From Salinirubellus litoreus (lineage in GTDB: Archaea > Halobacteriota > Halobacteria > Halobacteriales > Haloarculaceae), in NCBI RefSeq assembly GCF_037335815.1, contig NZ_CP147841.1, forward strand, positions 2,480,001 through 2,544,000: a stretch of 64,000 nucleotides of DNA, read 5' to 3'. Position numbers and translations under genes: made by a program. Within the stretch, counting starts at the first letter, position 1; each line of letters opens with the position of its first letter. The notes under the pieces were generated by a model. That model worked only from the letters and a program-made list of their open reading frames with translations, ran no database searches and was not told where the DNA came from. Below are positions 25,135-33,658 of this stretch, piece by piece.

Positions 25135-26082
25135 ATGAGTGAACTCCCAGAAACCCTCGCAGCCGTGTCCGACGTCGACTGTACCGGACTACAGGCCCTC
25201 GTCACAGGATCGACGAGCGGAATCGGCCGAGCTGCCGCGCTGGCGCTCGGCCGACTCGGCGCGGACGTCGTCGTCCACGGCCGGGACCCACAGGCCGGCG
25301 CGGCGGTGGTCGAGGAACTCTCCCGGACTGGTGCCGACGCGACGTTCGTCCAAGCGGACTTCGCGGATCTCGATGCGATCCAAGATCTCGCGGTCGCTGT
25401 GCGCGAAGAGACCGAGGGGCTCGACCTCCTCGTCAACAATGCCGGCGGGCTGTTCCGGAACGGAGGGCTGACCGACGCTGGCGTCGAGTACACCTTCCAC
25501 GTCAACCACCTGTCGCCATACCTACTGACGACCGAGTTGCTCGGCCACCTCCGCGAGGGCGCCCGGATCGTCACGACCGCCTCCGGCGCTCACAAGGGGG
25601 CCTCGCTGGATCTGGACCGGGTGCGGGGTGCCGACCGATACACCGGATTCAAGGCATACAGCCACTCGAAACTCGCGAACGTCCTGTTCGCCACGGAACT
25701 CGCCAGACGACTCGACACAACCGGTCGCGAGGTCACCTCCAATAGCATCCACCCGGGCGCGATTCCAGGGAGTGGATTCAGTCGGTTCCTCCCTGGCCCG
25801 CTCCCAGGCCTGTTCCAGCGACTCGAAGCGGTCCCCGGGGTGACGTCTGTCGCCGACGGGGCCGCAGAGATCCTGTTCGTCGCCGTCTCGCCACGCGCTG
25901 CGGAGGTATCCGGGCGGTACTTCACGAACCAGCAGCCGCGCACCCCCTCCGAGGCCGCCCAGGATAGCGAGGCTTCCCGGCGGCTCTGGTCGGAGAGCGC
26001 AACGCTACTCGGCATCGACGAGCCACTGGCGGAACGCGACCGACAGCCCGTCGCGGCCGGCGATGGGACAACCCCGGGGTGA
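25135..26082 (+). CDS. Short-chain dehydrogenase/reductase
   Basis: 315 residues, classical-type SDR resembling retinol dehydrogenases: TGSTSGIGRAAALALG (cofactor loop, about 26-41), LLVNNAGGLFRN, catalytic Ser in TTASGAHKGA, and Tyr-x3-Lys in KAYSHSKLAN. The HGRDPQAG loop following the second strand has a basic Arg, which favours NADPH. The substrate pocket is not informative. The C-terminal extension (about 265-315) is longer than usual and low in structure. The stop overlaps a possible GTG of the next frame, so the small gene at 26100 is probably co-transcribed. Confidence 0.88.
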   Translation: MSELPETLAAVSDVDCTGLQALVTGSTSGIGRAAALALGRLGADVVVHGRDPQAGAAVVEELSRTGADATFVQADFADLDAIQDLAVAVREETEGLDLLVNNAGGLFRNGGLTDAGVEYTFHVNHLSPYLLTTELLGHLREGARIVTTASGAHKGASLDLDRVRGADRYTGFKAYSHSKLANVLFATELARRLDTTGREVTSNSIHPGAIPGSGFSRFLPGPLPGLFQRLEAVPGVTSVADGAAEILFVAVSPRAAEVSGRYFTNQQPRTPSEAAQDSEASRRLWSESATLLGIDEPLAERDRQPVAAGDGTTPG

Positions 26083-26099
26083 CGTCTGACTCCCCCAGC

Positions 26100-26360
26100 A
26101 TGAGTCACGACCGTATTCACGCACGGGAGCCCGCTCACCACCGTGATCGGTGGTCGGTCGGGACTATCGCGTCGGTCGCAGAGCGAGACGGCCACTGTGT
26201 CGTCACGGTCACCCCCGAGGAGGGCAAGACGATAGACCTCGTCGTCACGCTCGCCGTTCGCGACCTGTTCGTGAGTCGGCTGGATATCGACGAGGAGGAG
26301 TCACCCGTCGGCGAGCGTGTCTGGTACCGGAAACACGGCGGTCACACGTCCCAGTCATAG
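26100..26360 (+). CDS. Hypothetical small protein
   Basis: 86 residues, from the ATG at 26100 (MSHDRIHAREPAHHRD); a GTG at 26079 overlapping the SDR stop (GTGA) would add 7 residues. The body reads WSVGTIASVAERDGHCVVTV, then TPEEGKTIDLVVTLAVRDLF, and ends ERVWYRKHGGH, looking like a small beta-barrel. I recognise no family. It follows the SDR closely and is likely to be in its transcript. Confidence 0.5.
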   Translation: MSHDRIHAREPAHHRDRWSVGTIASVAERDGHCVVTVTPEEGKTIDLVVTLAVRDLFVSRLDIDEEESPVGERVWYRKHGGHTSQS

Positions 26361-26640
26361 ACCTGGGATACGTTTCTCACGATCACATCCACGGCTTTCC
26401 GACCGCCTGGGAGCGTTTCCCAGACGGTCAGTGGCCCGACACAGTTCGACGAAACCCGACAGGTGTGTTCCGGCTTCAAAATCAGCCGACCACTAAGCGG
26501 CGCCGGCCCGGCGGCCCTTAGCTTCCTCGGCTACGCACTCACACCGCTGCTATCACTGCTGGGATCTGGTGATTCGGGACGCGCAGCGCGTGTAACAGAG
26601 GTTCACCCATTCGGGGTTTTTCAGGGGGGAATGGTACCTG
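26361..26640. other. Intergenic debris between the SDR pair and transposase fragment
   Basis: 280 bases without a gene that I can support. The last part borders the transposase fragment at 26641 and may be an IS remnant outside the coding part. Confidence 0.35.
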
Positions 26641-26835
26641 CCCAGCGAGTTCGTGTTCAATCACGCGACTCCAACTGCTGCTGAGTGCGTCTTGACTCGT
26701 CTCCCCACACTTGACGATCGGCATTACGTAAGCGTAGTTGTGCGCGTATAGCAGCTCGAGGCAGGTGCTGTTGTAGAAGACGCGGTCGAGGTAGACGGCC
26801 TTGACCTGCACGTCAAGCTTGGGGTGATAGGATTT
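26641..26835 (-). pseudogene. IS4/ISH3-like transposase, internal fragment
   Basis: The translation contains KLDVQVKAVYLDRVFYNSTC, then LELLYAHNYAYVMPIVKCGE and SSSWSRVIEHELAG. This is the middle of an ISH3/IS4-type transposase, including the region around the second catalytic aspartate (AVYLDRVFY). Both sides are cut: upstream it runs into the end of the rhodanese/MBL gene, downstream into unrelated sequence. With the N-terminal fragment at 20128-20303, it shows that this IS type was once active in the region. Confidence 0.7.
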
Positions 26836-27987
26836 AGTCCCCAGTCGCCGCGCAGTTGTTTGGGCCGAGTTCCAGTTCTGTCGTCGCCGCCTCATCGGCG
26901 GCGTCCCGGCCGACATTGATATCGATAATCCGCTCGTAATTCGGTGGCTTCTCCGGGAGGGCTGCGGTGAGTTGGCGCACGAACGTCTCGCGGTCGACGT
27001 TCAGCAGTTCGAGTTCTGTGCGCACCTGGCCGATGGTCGTCGAGACGGGTTCACCGGGGGTCACGTCGGTCGTCCCGTCGGCTCCGATGGAGAAATGGCC
27101 CGGCAAGACGGTGACCGAGTCGGGTTCGGCTAGCTAGCAGCGTCCGGTGAAGCGACTCGTAGAGCAGTTTTGCACCGGCGTCGGCGTCACTGTTGCCGAA
27201 CTGCAGTTCGGTACGGCCGACCGAGTCGACGAACAGCGTGTCGCCCGTCAGGACCGCCTCGTCGTCCACGAGATAGCTCACGATTTCGGAGGTGTGGCCG
27301 GGCGACGGGACGGTCTTGATATCGTGGTCGCCGACCGCGACGACCTCGTTTCGCTCCAGCGGCCGGTAGTCGTAGGCGACGCCGCGATCGGCTGCGTCGG
27401 CTCCGAGATAGTAGGTCGCGCCGACGTGGTCGGCGAGTTCACGCCCCCCCGGAGACGTGGTCGGCGTGGACGTGCGTATCGAAGACGAACTCGATCGAAT
27501 AGTCCCGGTCGGAGGCCGCTGCGGCTACCCGTTCGACGTGTCGCGTCGGATCGACGACGGCCGCCAGGGACGACGCCGGATCGCCGATCAGGTAGCTCAG
27601 ACAGCCCTTCGCACGCCGCTGGAACTGGACGATTTCGACGTCACTCGCCGTCGGTATCTCGACGACGTCGTACACTTCGCTCCAGCCTTCCATGCCGTCC
27701 TCGACGACGGTGACGTTCTCGTAGCCGGTGTCTTGGAGTTGTTTGGCGATGTCGAACGACGAGATGCCCTTCGCACAGATGGTGACGATCTCGTCGTCCG
27801 GTGTGAGTCCCGTCCGCGACCGAAACTCCCCGGCGTCGAACTCGGTGTCGGGGTCGTACGTGTACTGGATCGCGTCCCGGATGTGCCAGGCCTCGTAGCT
27901 CTCCTCGGGACGGGTGTCCAGCAGTGTGAAGGACTCTCCCGTGTCGATCCTTTCTCGAAGCCGTGAGGCTGTGATCGTTTCGACCAT
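26834..27987 (-). pseudogene. Rhodanese + metallo-beta-lactamase fusion, two frameshifts
   Basis: Ancestral protein of about 380 residues. A rhodanese domain comes first: SFTLLDTRPEESYEAWHIRD at 19-38, with the active-site cysteine C71 in TICAKGISSFD. An MBL-fold hydrolase follows, with FDTHVHADHVSGG (H-x-H-x-D-H zinc site), PSPGHTSEIVSYL, LTGDTLFVDSVGR and VLPGHFSIGADG. Such fusions handle persulfides and glutathione-type sulfur. The first break is a run of seven C (27444-27450) where six would keep frame. The second is a GCTA duplication in GGCTAGCTAGCAG (27128-27140). Restoring both yields one continuous protein, so the damage is recent or an assembly error. Confidence 0.8.
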
Positions 27988-27988
27988 A

Positions 27989-28459
27989 TCACGTAGATAG
28001 GCACCGCGTGAGGTTATAGCCCAGGTCGTTCCATGTCAGCAACCGGTCGGCGATCGTGTTCTGCAGCACCTCGCTGGTTCCCTCGTAGATCTCGTCGAGC
28101 GTGGCGTCCCGGTAGAACCGCTCGATCAGGGAAGTCCGTCGTGTAGCCGTAGCCGCCGTGGATCTGGATGCCGCCTTTGCGACCTCTCGGGAGAGCTCCG
28201 AGGCGTACAACTTGGCCTGGGCAGCCTCTTTGATGAAGTGCTCCCCACGGATCTTCTTCTCCGCGGCCTGGTGCATGAGGAGCCGGGCGGCTTGGATCTT
28301 GGTGTCCCTGTCCGCGAGCTTGTGCTGGATCGCCTGGAAGTCGCCGATAGGCTCGTCGAACTGCTCGCGCTCATGGCTGTGTTTGGGTGCCGCGTCCAGT
28401 GCGGCGTGGGCAATACCGACTCCGGGTGCGGCGATGGTAATTCCAAAATAACAGCACAC
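27989..28459 (-). pseudogene. Acyl-CoA dehydrogenase, C-terminal fragment
   Basis: The last third of an acyl-CoA dehydrogenase: IAAPGVGIAHAALDAAPKHS, HEREQFDEPIGDFQAIQHKL, then KLYASELSREVAKAA and ERFYRDATLDEIYEGTSEVL. The segment IQIHGGYGYTTDFP that should bridge the last two is present but in another frame (28128-28168): one base is lost before it and one gained after it, so the frame is restored. The N-terminal 230 residues, with most of the flavin- and substrate-binding parts, are absent; the gene starts abruptly near 28455. It converts no substrate as it stands. Confidence 0.8.
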
Positions 28460-28466
28460 GATCCCC

Positions 28467-29339
28467 TCATCGGATAGAGAGCGTTGGTTGCCTGGACGTT
28501 CGAATCACGCGCTCGGTGGTACTCCCGAGATGGACCTCGCTCGTGCGACCATGTGCGCCCAGCGTGACGAGGTCCACGTCGTTCTCGTCGACGTAGTTGA
28601 GGAGTTCTCGGGACGGCCGTCCACGCCGGATCGGCGTCTCGACGTCGACTCCTCGTTCTCGGCCCATCGCTGCGATCTCCTCGAGCGCGGTGTTCCCGCT
28701 CTCTTTGAGGAGTCCGACGATGCTCCGGGGGACGTCCTCGTAGGCGTATGTGTTCGTGTCCACGACGTAGAGGGCGTGAACCGTTGCACCGTACATCTCG
28801 GCGATGTCGATGCCCTGTTGGGCGGCGACCATCGCCCCGTCACTCCCGTCAGTAGCCACGAGAACATTGTCATAGATTTCGTAGTGGTTCGCCACATCGA
28901 TGTCGATGTCCTCGCGGAATCGGACCGTCAGCACGGGCACGTCGACGTTTCGAACGACTCTGAGCGTCGTACTGCCGAGGTCCGGTCCGACTCCGGCTCG
29001 ACCGTGCGTTCCCATCGCCACGAGGTCGATGTCCTGTTCGTCGACGTAGTCGAGTATCTCCTCGTAGGGCGTTCCCTGCCGGAGTTCGTGCTCTACCGTC
29101 AGATCGAACTCGGCGGCCGTCTCGGCGATGTCGGTGGTCGCTCGTCGTCCCAGCTTCTCTGCTGAGGACCGCAGTTGCTCGTGCGCCGAGGCGTCTGTAA
29201 CGGCCGAGAACTCGCTCTCGTCGGTCACGTACAGCGCGTGAACCGTCGCGTCGTACGTCCGGGCGAGTCCGAGCCCGTGGCTGACGGCCTGTTCGGTCTC
29301 GATGCTTCCGTCCGTCGGAATGAGAATGTGGTCGTACAT
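28467..29339 (-). CDS. Tandem universal stress protein
   Basis: 290 residues, two Usp domains: 1-142 (MYDHILIPTDGSIETEQAVS ... VAMGTHGRAGVGPDLGSTTL) and 150-290 (NVLVATDGSDGAMVAAQQGI ... VTLGAHGRTSEVHLGSTTER). Both carry the D-G-S and G-x2-G-x9-G-S/T nucleotide motifs, so both halves should bind ATP. Tandem Usp proteins are common in halophiles and act as stress sensors or partners of transporters. The upstream spacer (29340-29391) is short and AT-poor. The gene ends beside the acyl-CoA dehydrogenase fragment. Confidence 0.92.
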   Translation of the reverse strand: MYDHILIPTDGSIETEQAVSHGLGLARTYDATVHALYVTDESEFSAVTDASAHEQLRSSAEKLGRRATTDIAETAAEFDLTVEHELRQGTPYEEILDYVDEQDIDLVAMGTHGRAGVGPDLGSTTLRVVRNVDVPVLTVRFREDIDIDVANHYEIYDNVLVATDGSDGAMVAAQQGIDIAEMYGATVHALYVVDTNTYAYEDVPRSIVGLLKESGNTALEEIAAMGRERGVDVETPIRRGRPSRELLNYVDENDVDLVTLGAHGRTSEVHLGSTTERVIRTSRQPTLSIR

Positions 29340-29391
29340 GGGTTCCTCTATTGGTATCTACAGTTCGCGGTAGCACGTACTCACGCGGGGG

Positions 29392-29865
29392 TCACTCGCC
29401 TCGTTTGCCGTACGTTTCTTTGCCCCAGCCAAAATCGGTGGCTTCCTGCTTCCGTTCGAGGTAGTGCTCCAGCATCTCGTATACGGCTCGGCCGAGATCC
29501 CGTAACGCGACGTTAATCCTCGAAACCGTGCTCGAATCGAGCGATTCGGTCGCGTCTCGCTCCCGCCAGTCGTCCGGTATCGTCGGAGCGTCGAAGCGAA
29601 GCCGGTCTTCGGTCGGGTCCCAGTAGAAGTCGAACGCCTGAAAGAGGCCGAGGTCGCGGACGATTCGAACGTGCTCTTCGTCGAGGTCCGTGTATTCGGC
29701 CCACTCGTTGAACCCCTCCTTCCATGCGCCCTCCTGGAGCAGGTCTTCGAGATCCTCGCGATAGAAGTCCTCTGACCCGAGGGTCTCGTCCTGCCACTCG
29801 AAATCGCGTGGCATCCCTCGGTTCGAGAGGTCTGGTGGTTCCGGAACCTCTACGTCGAGTGTCAT
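29392..29865 (-). CDS. Hypothetical haloarchaeal protein
   Basis: 157 acidic residues, mostly helical: MPRDFEWQDETLGSEDFYRE, WKEGFNEWAEYTDLDEEHVR, LGLFQAFDFYWDPTEDRLRF, then ALRDLGRAVYEMLEHYLERK and the basic end GWGKETYGKRGE. I recognise no domain. Aromatic residues in the middle suggest a small globular fold. It lies upstream of the tandem Usp gene on the same strand with 52 bases between, so they could share a transcript. Confidence 0.6.
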   Translation of the reverse strand: MTLDVEVPEPPDLSNRGMPRDFEWQDETLGSEDFYREDLEDLLQEGAWKEGFNEWAEYTDLDEEHVRIVRDLGLFQAFDFYWDPTEDRLRFDAPTIPDDWRERDATESLDSSTVSRINVALRDLGRAVYEMLEHYLERKQEATDFGWGKETYGKRGE

Positions 29866-30121
29866 ACGAGACGTTGCACCGGCAGAACAATAAAGTCGGG
29901 TACCGGTTCCCTGAGTTCCGGTGTCGAACTCCCGGACGGGTTCCTGTCACGCGATGGGTTGACCCCCACATCGTGTAGACTCCGTCCGCTTTGGTCCTGA
30001 CGCCGTACGCCTGTCCGGCAGGAAAATGGATGAGGCCGAGGGGGCGTCTCACTGTCCTACCGCTGTCGTTTGTTCTGACTGCCCGGCCGTTTTAACCTGC
30101 TTCGTGGGTAATCACTCATGC

Positions 30122-30550
30122 ATGAGAGGGTTCCGAATCGGTTCGGCGTTCGGTATTCCGGTCCGGCTCAACTGGACCTTCCTGATCGTCCTTCCGCTCT
30201 TCGCCGTCTTCATCGCTTGGGATATCGCTGAGTTGGTCGTGGTGATAAACCAGACGTTCGGCGCCACGATGGACCCGAACCAGTTGACGGACGGGAACCT
30301 CCCGTGGGTACTCGGACTGGCGTCGGCGCTGGGACTGTTTACCGGCGTCCTGTTGCACGAGTTCGGCCCCTCGCTGGTCGCGTTGCGATACGGATACGAG
30401 ATCGATTCGATCACGCTCTGGTTACTCGGCGGCGTGGCTAGCTTCACCGAGTTCCCCGAAGACTGGCGTCACGAGCTCGTGATCGCGATCGCTGGTCCCG
30501 TCGTGAGCGTCCTCCTCGGCGTGGGCTCCTACGTGGTATTTACTCAGTAG
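30122..30550 (+). pseudogene. Site-2 protease (M50), truncated and active-site mutated
   Basis: The start matches haloarchaeal S2P proteins exactly: MRGFRIGSAFGIPVRLNWTF, then LPWVLGLASALGLFTGVLLH. The zinc motif, normally H-E-F-G-H, reads H79-E80-F81-G82-P83, so the second histidine ligand is proline (CAC to CCC). After EDWRHELVIAIAGPVVSVLL the protein stops at residue 142, far short of the roughly 380 residues with a PDZ/CBS part and the second catalytic motif. An IS6 element lies 118 bases further on. The gene is dead on two counts. Confidence 0.85.
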
Positions 30551-30569
30551 TTGAGACTGGCCGTCTCAA
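30551..30569. terminator. Hairpin after the site-2 protease remnant
   Basis: TTGAGACTGGCCGTCTCAA is a perfect 7-bp stem around a five-base loop, starting right after the stop codon of the protease remnant. There is no long T run, so termination is only one option; it could be part of an old element end. Confidence 0.35.
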
Positions 30570-30668
30570 TGCATACGGTTCCGAATCTACTGGAAGCAAC
30601 TTATTCTTGTCACTCGCTGAATCTTCTGAAGTGATCGCTCTTGAAATAGGCTGGGGCTTCAATCACCG

Positions 30669-31359
30669 GCGGTGTTAACTTAGAGAATGAGGCGTTCGGT
30701 TTCGGGTGTCCATGCCAGAAATCGAACGCCTCAGCGGTCGTAGCGACTGGATCGACTTAGAATTTGTTGAGCGAGAACGGACACCCGAGCCGATCATTGA
30801 AGTGGGTATTCACCTCCATCTGGCTGGACTATCACTTTCGAATACCAAACAGATACTCGAAAGGTTGGGTGTCGAGCGCAGTCGGACAGCGATTCACAAC
30901 TGGGTGCAGAAAGCCGACGTACAGCCCAGCAGCGACGCTGAACCGAATCACATCGCGGTCGACGAGACGGTGATTCAGGTCAACGATCAACGTCACTGGC
31001 TGTACGTAGCCGTCGATTCCGCGACGAACGAAATCCTGCACGCACGGCTGTTTCAGACGCGGACGACCCAACTCACCGTGCTGTTTCTGCGTGAACTCCG
31101 CGAGCAACAGCAGATCGAGCACGTGACGTTTCTCGTCGACGGTGCGACACACCTTGCGAGTGCACTCGACCGACTCGGCCTCGATTTCAGATACGAGAAA
31201 CACGGAAATCGGAATAGTGTTGAACGTATCTTTCGAGAGGTAAAACGGCGAACATCTTCGTTCTCGAATACGTTCAGCAATGCGTCGTTAGATTCAGCTG
31301 AATCGTGGCTGCAAACCTTCGCCGTCTGGTGGAATCGATGCCAAACTTAACACGACGTC
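30669..31359 (+). mobile_element. IS6-family insertion sequence
   Basis: The ends carry related inverted sequences, GTGTTAACTT near 30672 and its near-complement AACTTAACAC at 31344-31353. The 10-mer TCAATCACCG stands just outside both ends (30659-30668 and 31358-31367), of which about 8 bases would be the target duplication typical of IS6. A single intact transposase fills the element of about 690 bp. It appears complete and recent. Confidence 0.75.
30712..31350 (+). CDS. IS6-family transposase
   Basis: 212 residues, DDE enzyme: an N-terminal HTH (LSLSNTKQILERLGVERSRT, then AIHNWVQKADVQP), the first Asp in NHIAVDETVIQVNDQRHWLY, the second in VTFLVDGATHLASAL, and Glu in GNRNSVERIFREVKRRTSSF. 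The ATG at 30712 (MPEIERLSGRSD) is chosen over the GTG two codons earlier. Full length for haloarchaeal IS6 transposases and without disruption, so probably active. It catalyses replicative transposition through cointegrates. Confidence 0.9.
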   Translation: MPEIERLSGRSDWIDLEFVERERTPEPIIEVGIHLHLAGLSLSNTKQILERLGVERSRTAIHNWVQKADVQPSSDAEPNHIAVDETVIQVNDQRHWLYVAVDSATNEILHARLFQTRTTQLTVLFLRELREQQQIEHVTFLVDGATHLASALDRLGLDFRYEKHGNRNSVERIFREVKRRTSSFSNTFSNASLDSAESWLQTFAVWWNRCQT

Positions 31360-31410
31360 AATCACCGATTATTTCTTGGAGACGGGTGTTGCTATGCTAA
31401 AAAAGAACCT

Positions 31411-31776
31411 CTAGAAGGGTGCGGTCGGGGGTCCATCGTCCTCTCCGCCGCTTTCTCCGCTGTCGGTTGTTTCTCCAGGGAATGACGGGCTCTTGCCGCC
31501 GTGGCCACTCCCGCCACCACCGCCGGTATTAGCGTGAACGGTCTCTATTTCGGCAATCTCGTTCACCATCCGTTTCTTGATGGCCTGGATCGTCATCGGA
31601 GAGATACCGCACCCGCTGCACGCACCCCCGAGTTGGATGGACACCTCGCCGCTTTCCCGGTCAAGGTTCTGGATCGCTGCCGACCCGCCGTGCATTTCGA
31701 TCTGTGGAAAGTTCTTCTGTAGGAAGGTACCGATTTCCTCGCGCAGGTCATCCTCACTTTTCGCTTCGGAACTCAT
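31411..31776 (-). CDS. nifU: NifU-like Fe-S scaffold (Nfu C-terminal domain)
   Basis: 121 residues. The Nfu domain runs from 5 to 85: EEIGTFLQKNFPQIEMHGGS, QLGGACSGCGISPMTIQAIK with the cluster cysteines C53-x2-C56, then MVNEIAEIETVHANTG. The tail is a glycine- and acid-rich extension ending DDGPPTAPF, common in haloarchaea. It assembles or carries 4Fe-4S clusters to target proteins. It is the downstream member of a same-strand group with the 2-oxoacid oxidoreductase beta subunit, ferredoxin and SufB, which are likely clients or partners; two small genes lie between. Confidence 0.9.
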   Translation of the reverse strand: MSSEAKSEDDLREEIGTFLQKNFPQIEMHGGSAAIQNLDRESGEVSIQLGGACSGCGISPMTIQAIKKRMVNEIAEIETVHANTGGGGGSGHGGKSPSFPGETTDSGESGGEDDGPPTAPF

Positions 31777-31950
31777 ACCCCGCTGTTTCGACTCTGGCCG
31801 TATAACTCTGAATCAACATGATTTTTTGAGATGTTCTAAAGTGATATCATCAGCGGTATAATTAGTGCCCCAACTCCCGAGTGGCCAGGGGTGTAGTCAC
31901 TGCCAGGTCCGGGCACTGAATCTTTTATTCTTCCGACCGTCGATCCAGTG

Positions 31951-32271
31951 ATGACCGAATTCGACCCGGAGAAATTCGAAGACAAATACGTCCATTACTT
32001 CGAAGAACTGGAGACGGCATACTCGAATGCGTACCAGCAACTCCACGGACAGGCCGACTCAGAGGTTCTTCGCGCCATCGACCGACAGGTGCTCAACGAG
32101 AGTGAACCGGTCTACGAGGGCGATGGACAATTCCGTATCACCTTACCTGACGATATTGAAGAGCGGAAACAGACCTTGCCCGGCGACAAGGAGACCTTTG
32201 ATGCCCTTCTCACTGAATTCGTCGATCGGATCGAAGATGAATTGCGCCAGATCTTCGGATTTGAAGAGTAA
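31951..32271 (+). CDS. DUF5783 family protein
   Basis: 106 residues; the ATG at 31951 (MTEFDPEKFEDKYVHYFEEL) lies one codon after a GTG. Helical throughout: ETAYSNAYQQLHGQ, then EVLRAIDRQVLNESEPVYEG, DGQFRITLPDDIEERKQTLP, and a final helix LTEFVDRIEDELRQIFGFEE. It matches the haloarchaeal DUF5783 family (FDPEKFEDKY and LNESEPxYEGDG motifs), usually a single-copy gene of unknown function. The AATCTTTTATTC stretch 25 bases upstream is a good TATA element for a leaderless message. Confidence 0.85.
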   Translation: MTEFDPEKFEDKYVHYFEELETAYSNAYQQLHGQADSEVLRAIDRQVLNESEPVYEGDGQFRITLPDDIEERKQTLPGDKETFDALLTEFVDRIEDELRQIFGFEE

Positions 32272-32377
32272 GCGCGGGGCAGGATCCCTTGATCTGGAGG
32301 GGGGATCAAAAATAGTCGCCACGAATACAGCGGTAGTGATATCGTTGCGCTCTCGCCCCCTGAGCTACTGAATTGAA

Positions 32378-32527
32378 TTAGACCTGATCGCTACGCTCGC
32401 GTGTGGCTTCTCCGATGCCAGCATTCGCTGAACAAGCAGGCCATGCATACACTACGCCTGTCTCATCGCCAAACACTCGTATGAACTGACCCGAAACGTG
32501 CTCTCCGCAGGTGCTGCATTCTGGCAT
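32378..32527 (-). CDS. DUF7563-like mini zinc finger, one cysteine lost
   Basis: 49 residues: MPECSTCGEHVSGQFIRVFG, then DETGVVYAWPACSANAGIGE and ATRERSDQV. This is the haloarchaeal small zinc-finger family (C-x2-C-G-x-H-V-S-x-x-F-I-R-V-F and Y-A-C-P-x-C-S). The third cysteine of the zinc site is Trp29 (TGG) here, a one-base change from TGC or TGT, so zinc binding is probably impaired. It lies in the 428-bp stretch between DUF5783 and the oxidoreductase beta subunit; the remainder of that stretch holds no gene that I can see. Confidence 0.75.
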   Translation of the reverse strand: MPECSTCGEHVSGQFIRVFGDETGVVYAWPACSANAGIGEATRERSDQV

Positions 32528-32698
32528 GGTGTTATCGATACGAAAGGCATCCAATCCCGGATCGGGGAGTGTCGTCGTCTACGCAATTCAGAATAGCCGC
32601 AATGTTGATCAGAGCGTCCGCGCACCCACGATAGTTCGACACGACACGGTTGGGACAGCGGGCGAACGGTGAACCGACATGTCAGTATCTGTCATCGC

Positions 32699-33562
32699 TC
32701 AGTAGAACTCCCGGACGAGGTCCATCGCGTCGTCCGGGGCGCCGTCGGGAATGTCGGCCATGTTCTCGGTGAGTCCTTCGCGCTGTTCCCAGGGGATGGA
32801 GTTCTCGTCTCGGTAAATGATGCCCTGATACTCTTTTTCGGCGTCGAGGATGGCATCCTTGGCATCGTCGTAATCGGTGGGGTCGTGGTCGCTTTCTTGT
32901 AGGTCGACAATGGAGTCTCTGAAGTAGTCGTAGGTGTCCACGTCGTTGAACGTGACACACGGTGAGTAGACGTTGACGAAGCCAAAGCCGTCGTGTTCGA
33001 CCGCCTGCTGGACGAGCTCGGTGTGGCGCTGTGCGTCCGACGAGAACGACTGGGCAATGAACGTCCCGTCGGCAGCCAGCGCGAGCGCGAGTGGGTTGAC
33101 CGGCGGCTGTTTCGGCCCATCGGGCGTCGTCGACGTCTCGAAGTCCTCACGCGATGTTGGCGAGGCTTGGCCCTTCGTGAGGCCGTAGATGCGGTTGTCC
33201 ATCACGACGTAGCTCATATCGACGTTGCGGCGGACGGCGTGGATGAAGTGACCCGCACCGATCGAGTAGCCGTCACCGTCACCACCGGCGACCATGACCT
33301 CCAGGTTTGGGTTTGCTAGCTTCGTCCCGATGCCGACAGGAAGCGCCCGACCGTGGACACCGTGGAGCGCGTAGCTGTGCATGTAGGTGCCAATCTTTCC
33401 CGAACAGCCGATACCGGCGACGACGAACGTGTTATCCGGGTCATTGCCCGTGTTCGCGAGCGCTTTCATCATCCCGTTCATCGTCCCGAAATCACCGCAG
33501 CCGGGACACCAGGTGGGCTGCTTGTCGGATTTGAAGTCGGTGAATCTGACGTCTGAGCTCAT
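32699..33562 (-). CDS. korB: 2-oxoacid:ferredoxin oxidoreductase, beta subunit
   Basis: 287 residues, thiamin-diphosphate subunit of the KorB/PorB type. Cysteines in TWCPGCGDFGTMNGMMKAL, the TPP motif GGDGDGYSIGAGHFIHA with G-D-G at about 93-95, then VMDNRIYGLTKGQASPTSRE. It oxidatively decarboxylates a 2-oxoacid to the acyl-CoA with electrons to ferredoxin, as half of a heterodimer or tetramer. The alpha subunit, normally encoded directly upstream, is absent: upstream lie a zinc-ribbon protein, a ferredoxin and sufB. Either alpha is elsewhere or the subunit is orphaned; the ferredoxin two genes away is a fitting electron acceptor. Confidence 0.9.
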   Translation of the reverse strand: MSSDVRFTDFKSDKQPTWCPGCGDFGTMNGMMKALANTGNDPDNTFVVAGIGCSGKIGTYMHSYALHGVHGRALPVGIGTKLANPNLEVMVAGGDGDGYSIGAGHFIHAVRRNVDMSYVVMDNRIYGLTKGQASPTSREDFETSTTPDGPKQPPVNPLALALAADGTFIAQSFSSDAQRHTELVQQAVEHDGFGFVNVYSPCVTFNDVDTYDYFRDSIVDLQESDHDPTDYDDAKDAILDAEKEYQGIIYRDENSIPWEQREGLTENMADIPDGAPDDAMDLVREFY

Positions 33563-33658
33563 GTCGTTATCCTCTCTGCCTCCCGATCTTGACAGCCGGA
33601 TTCGCCGACGTATTGTTTCTCATTCCCGGTCACCAGTCGCTCAAATGAATGCTTGTCA

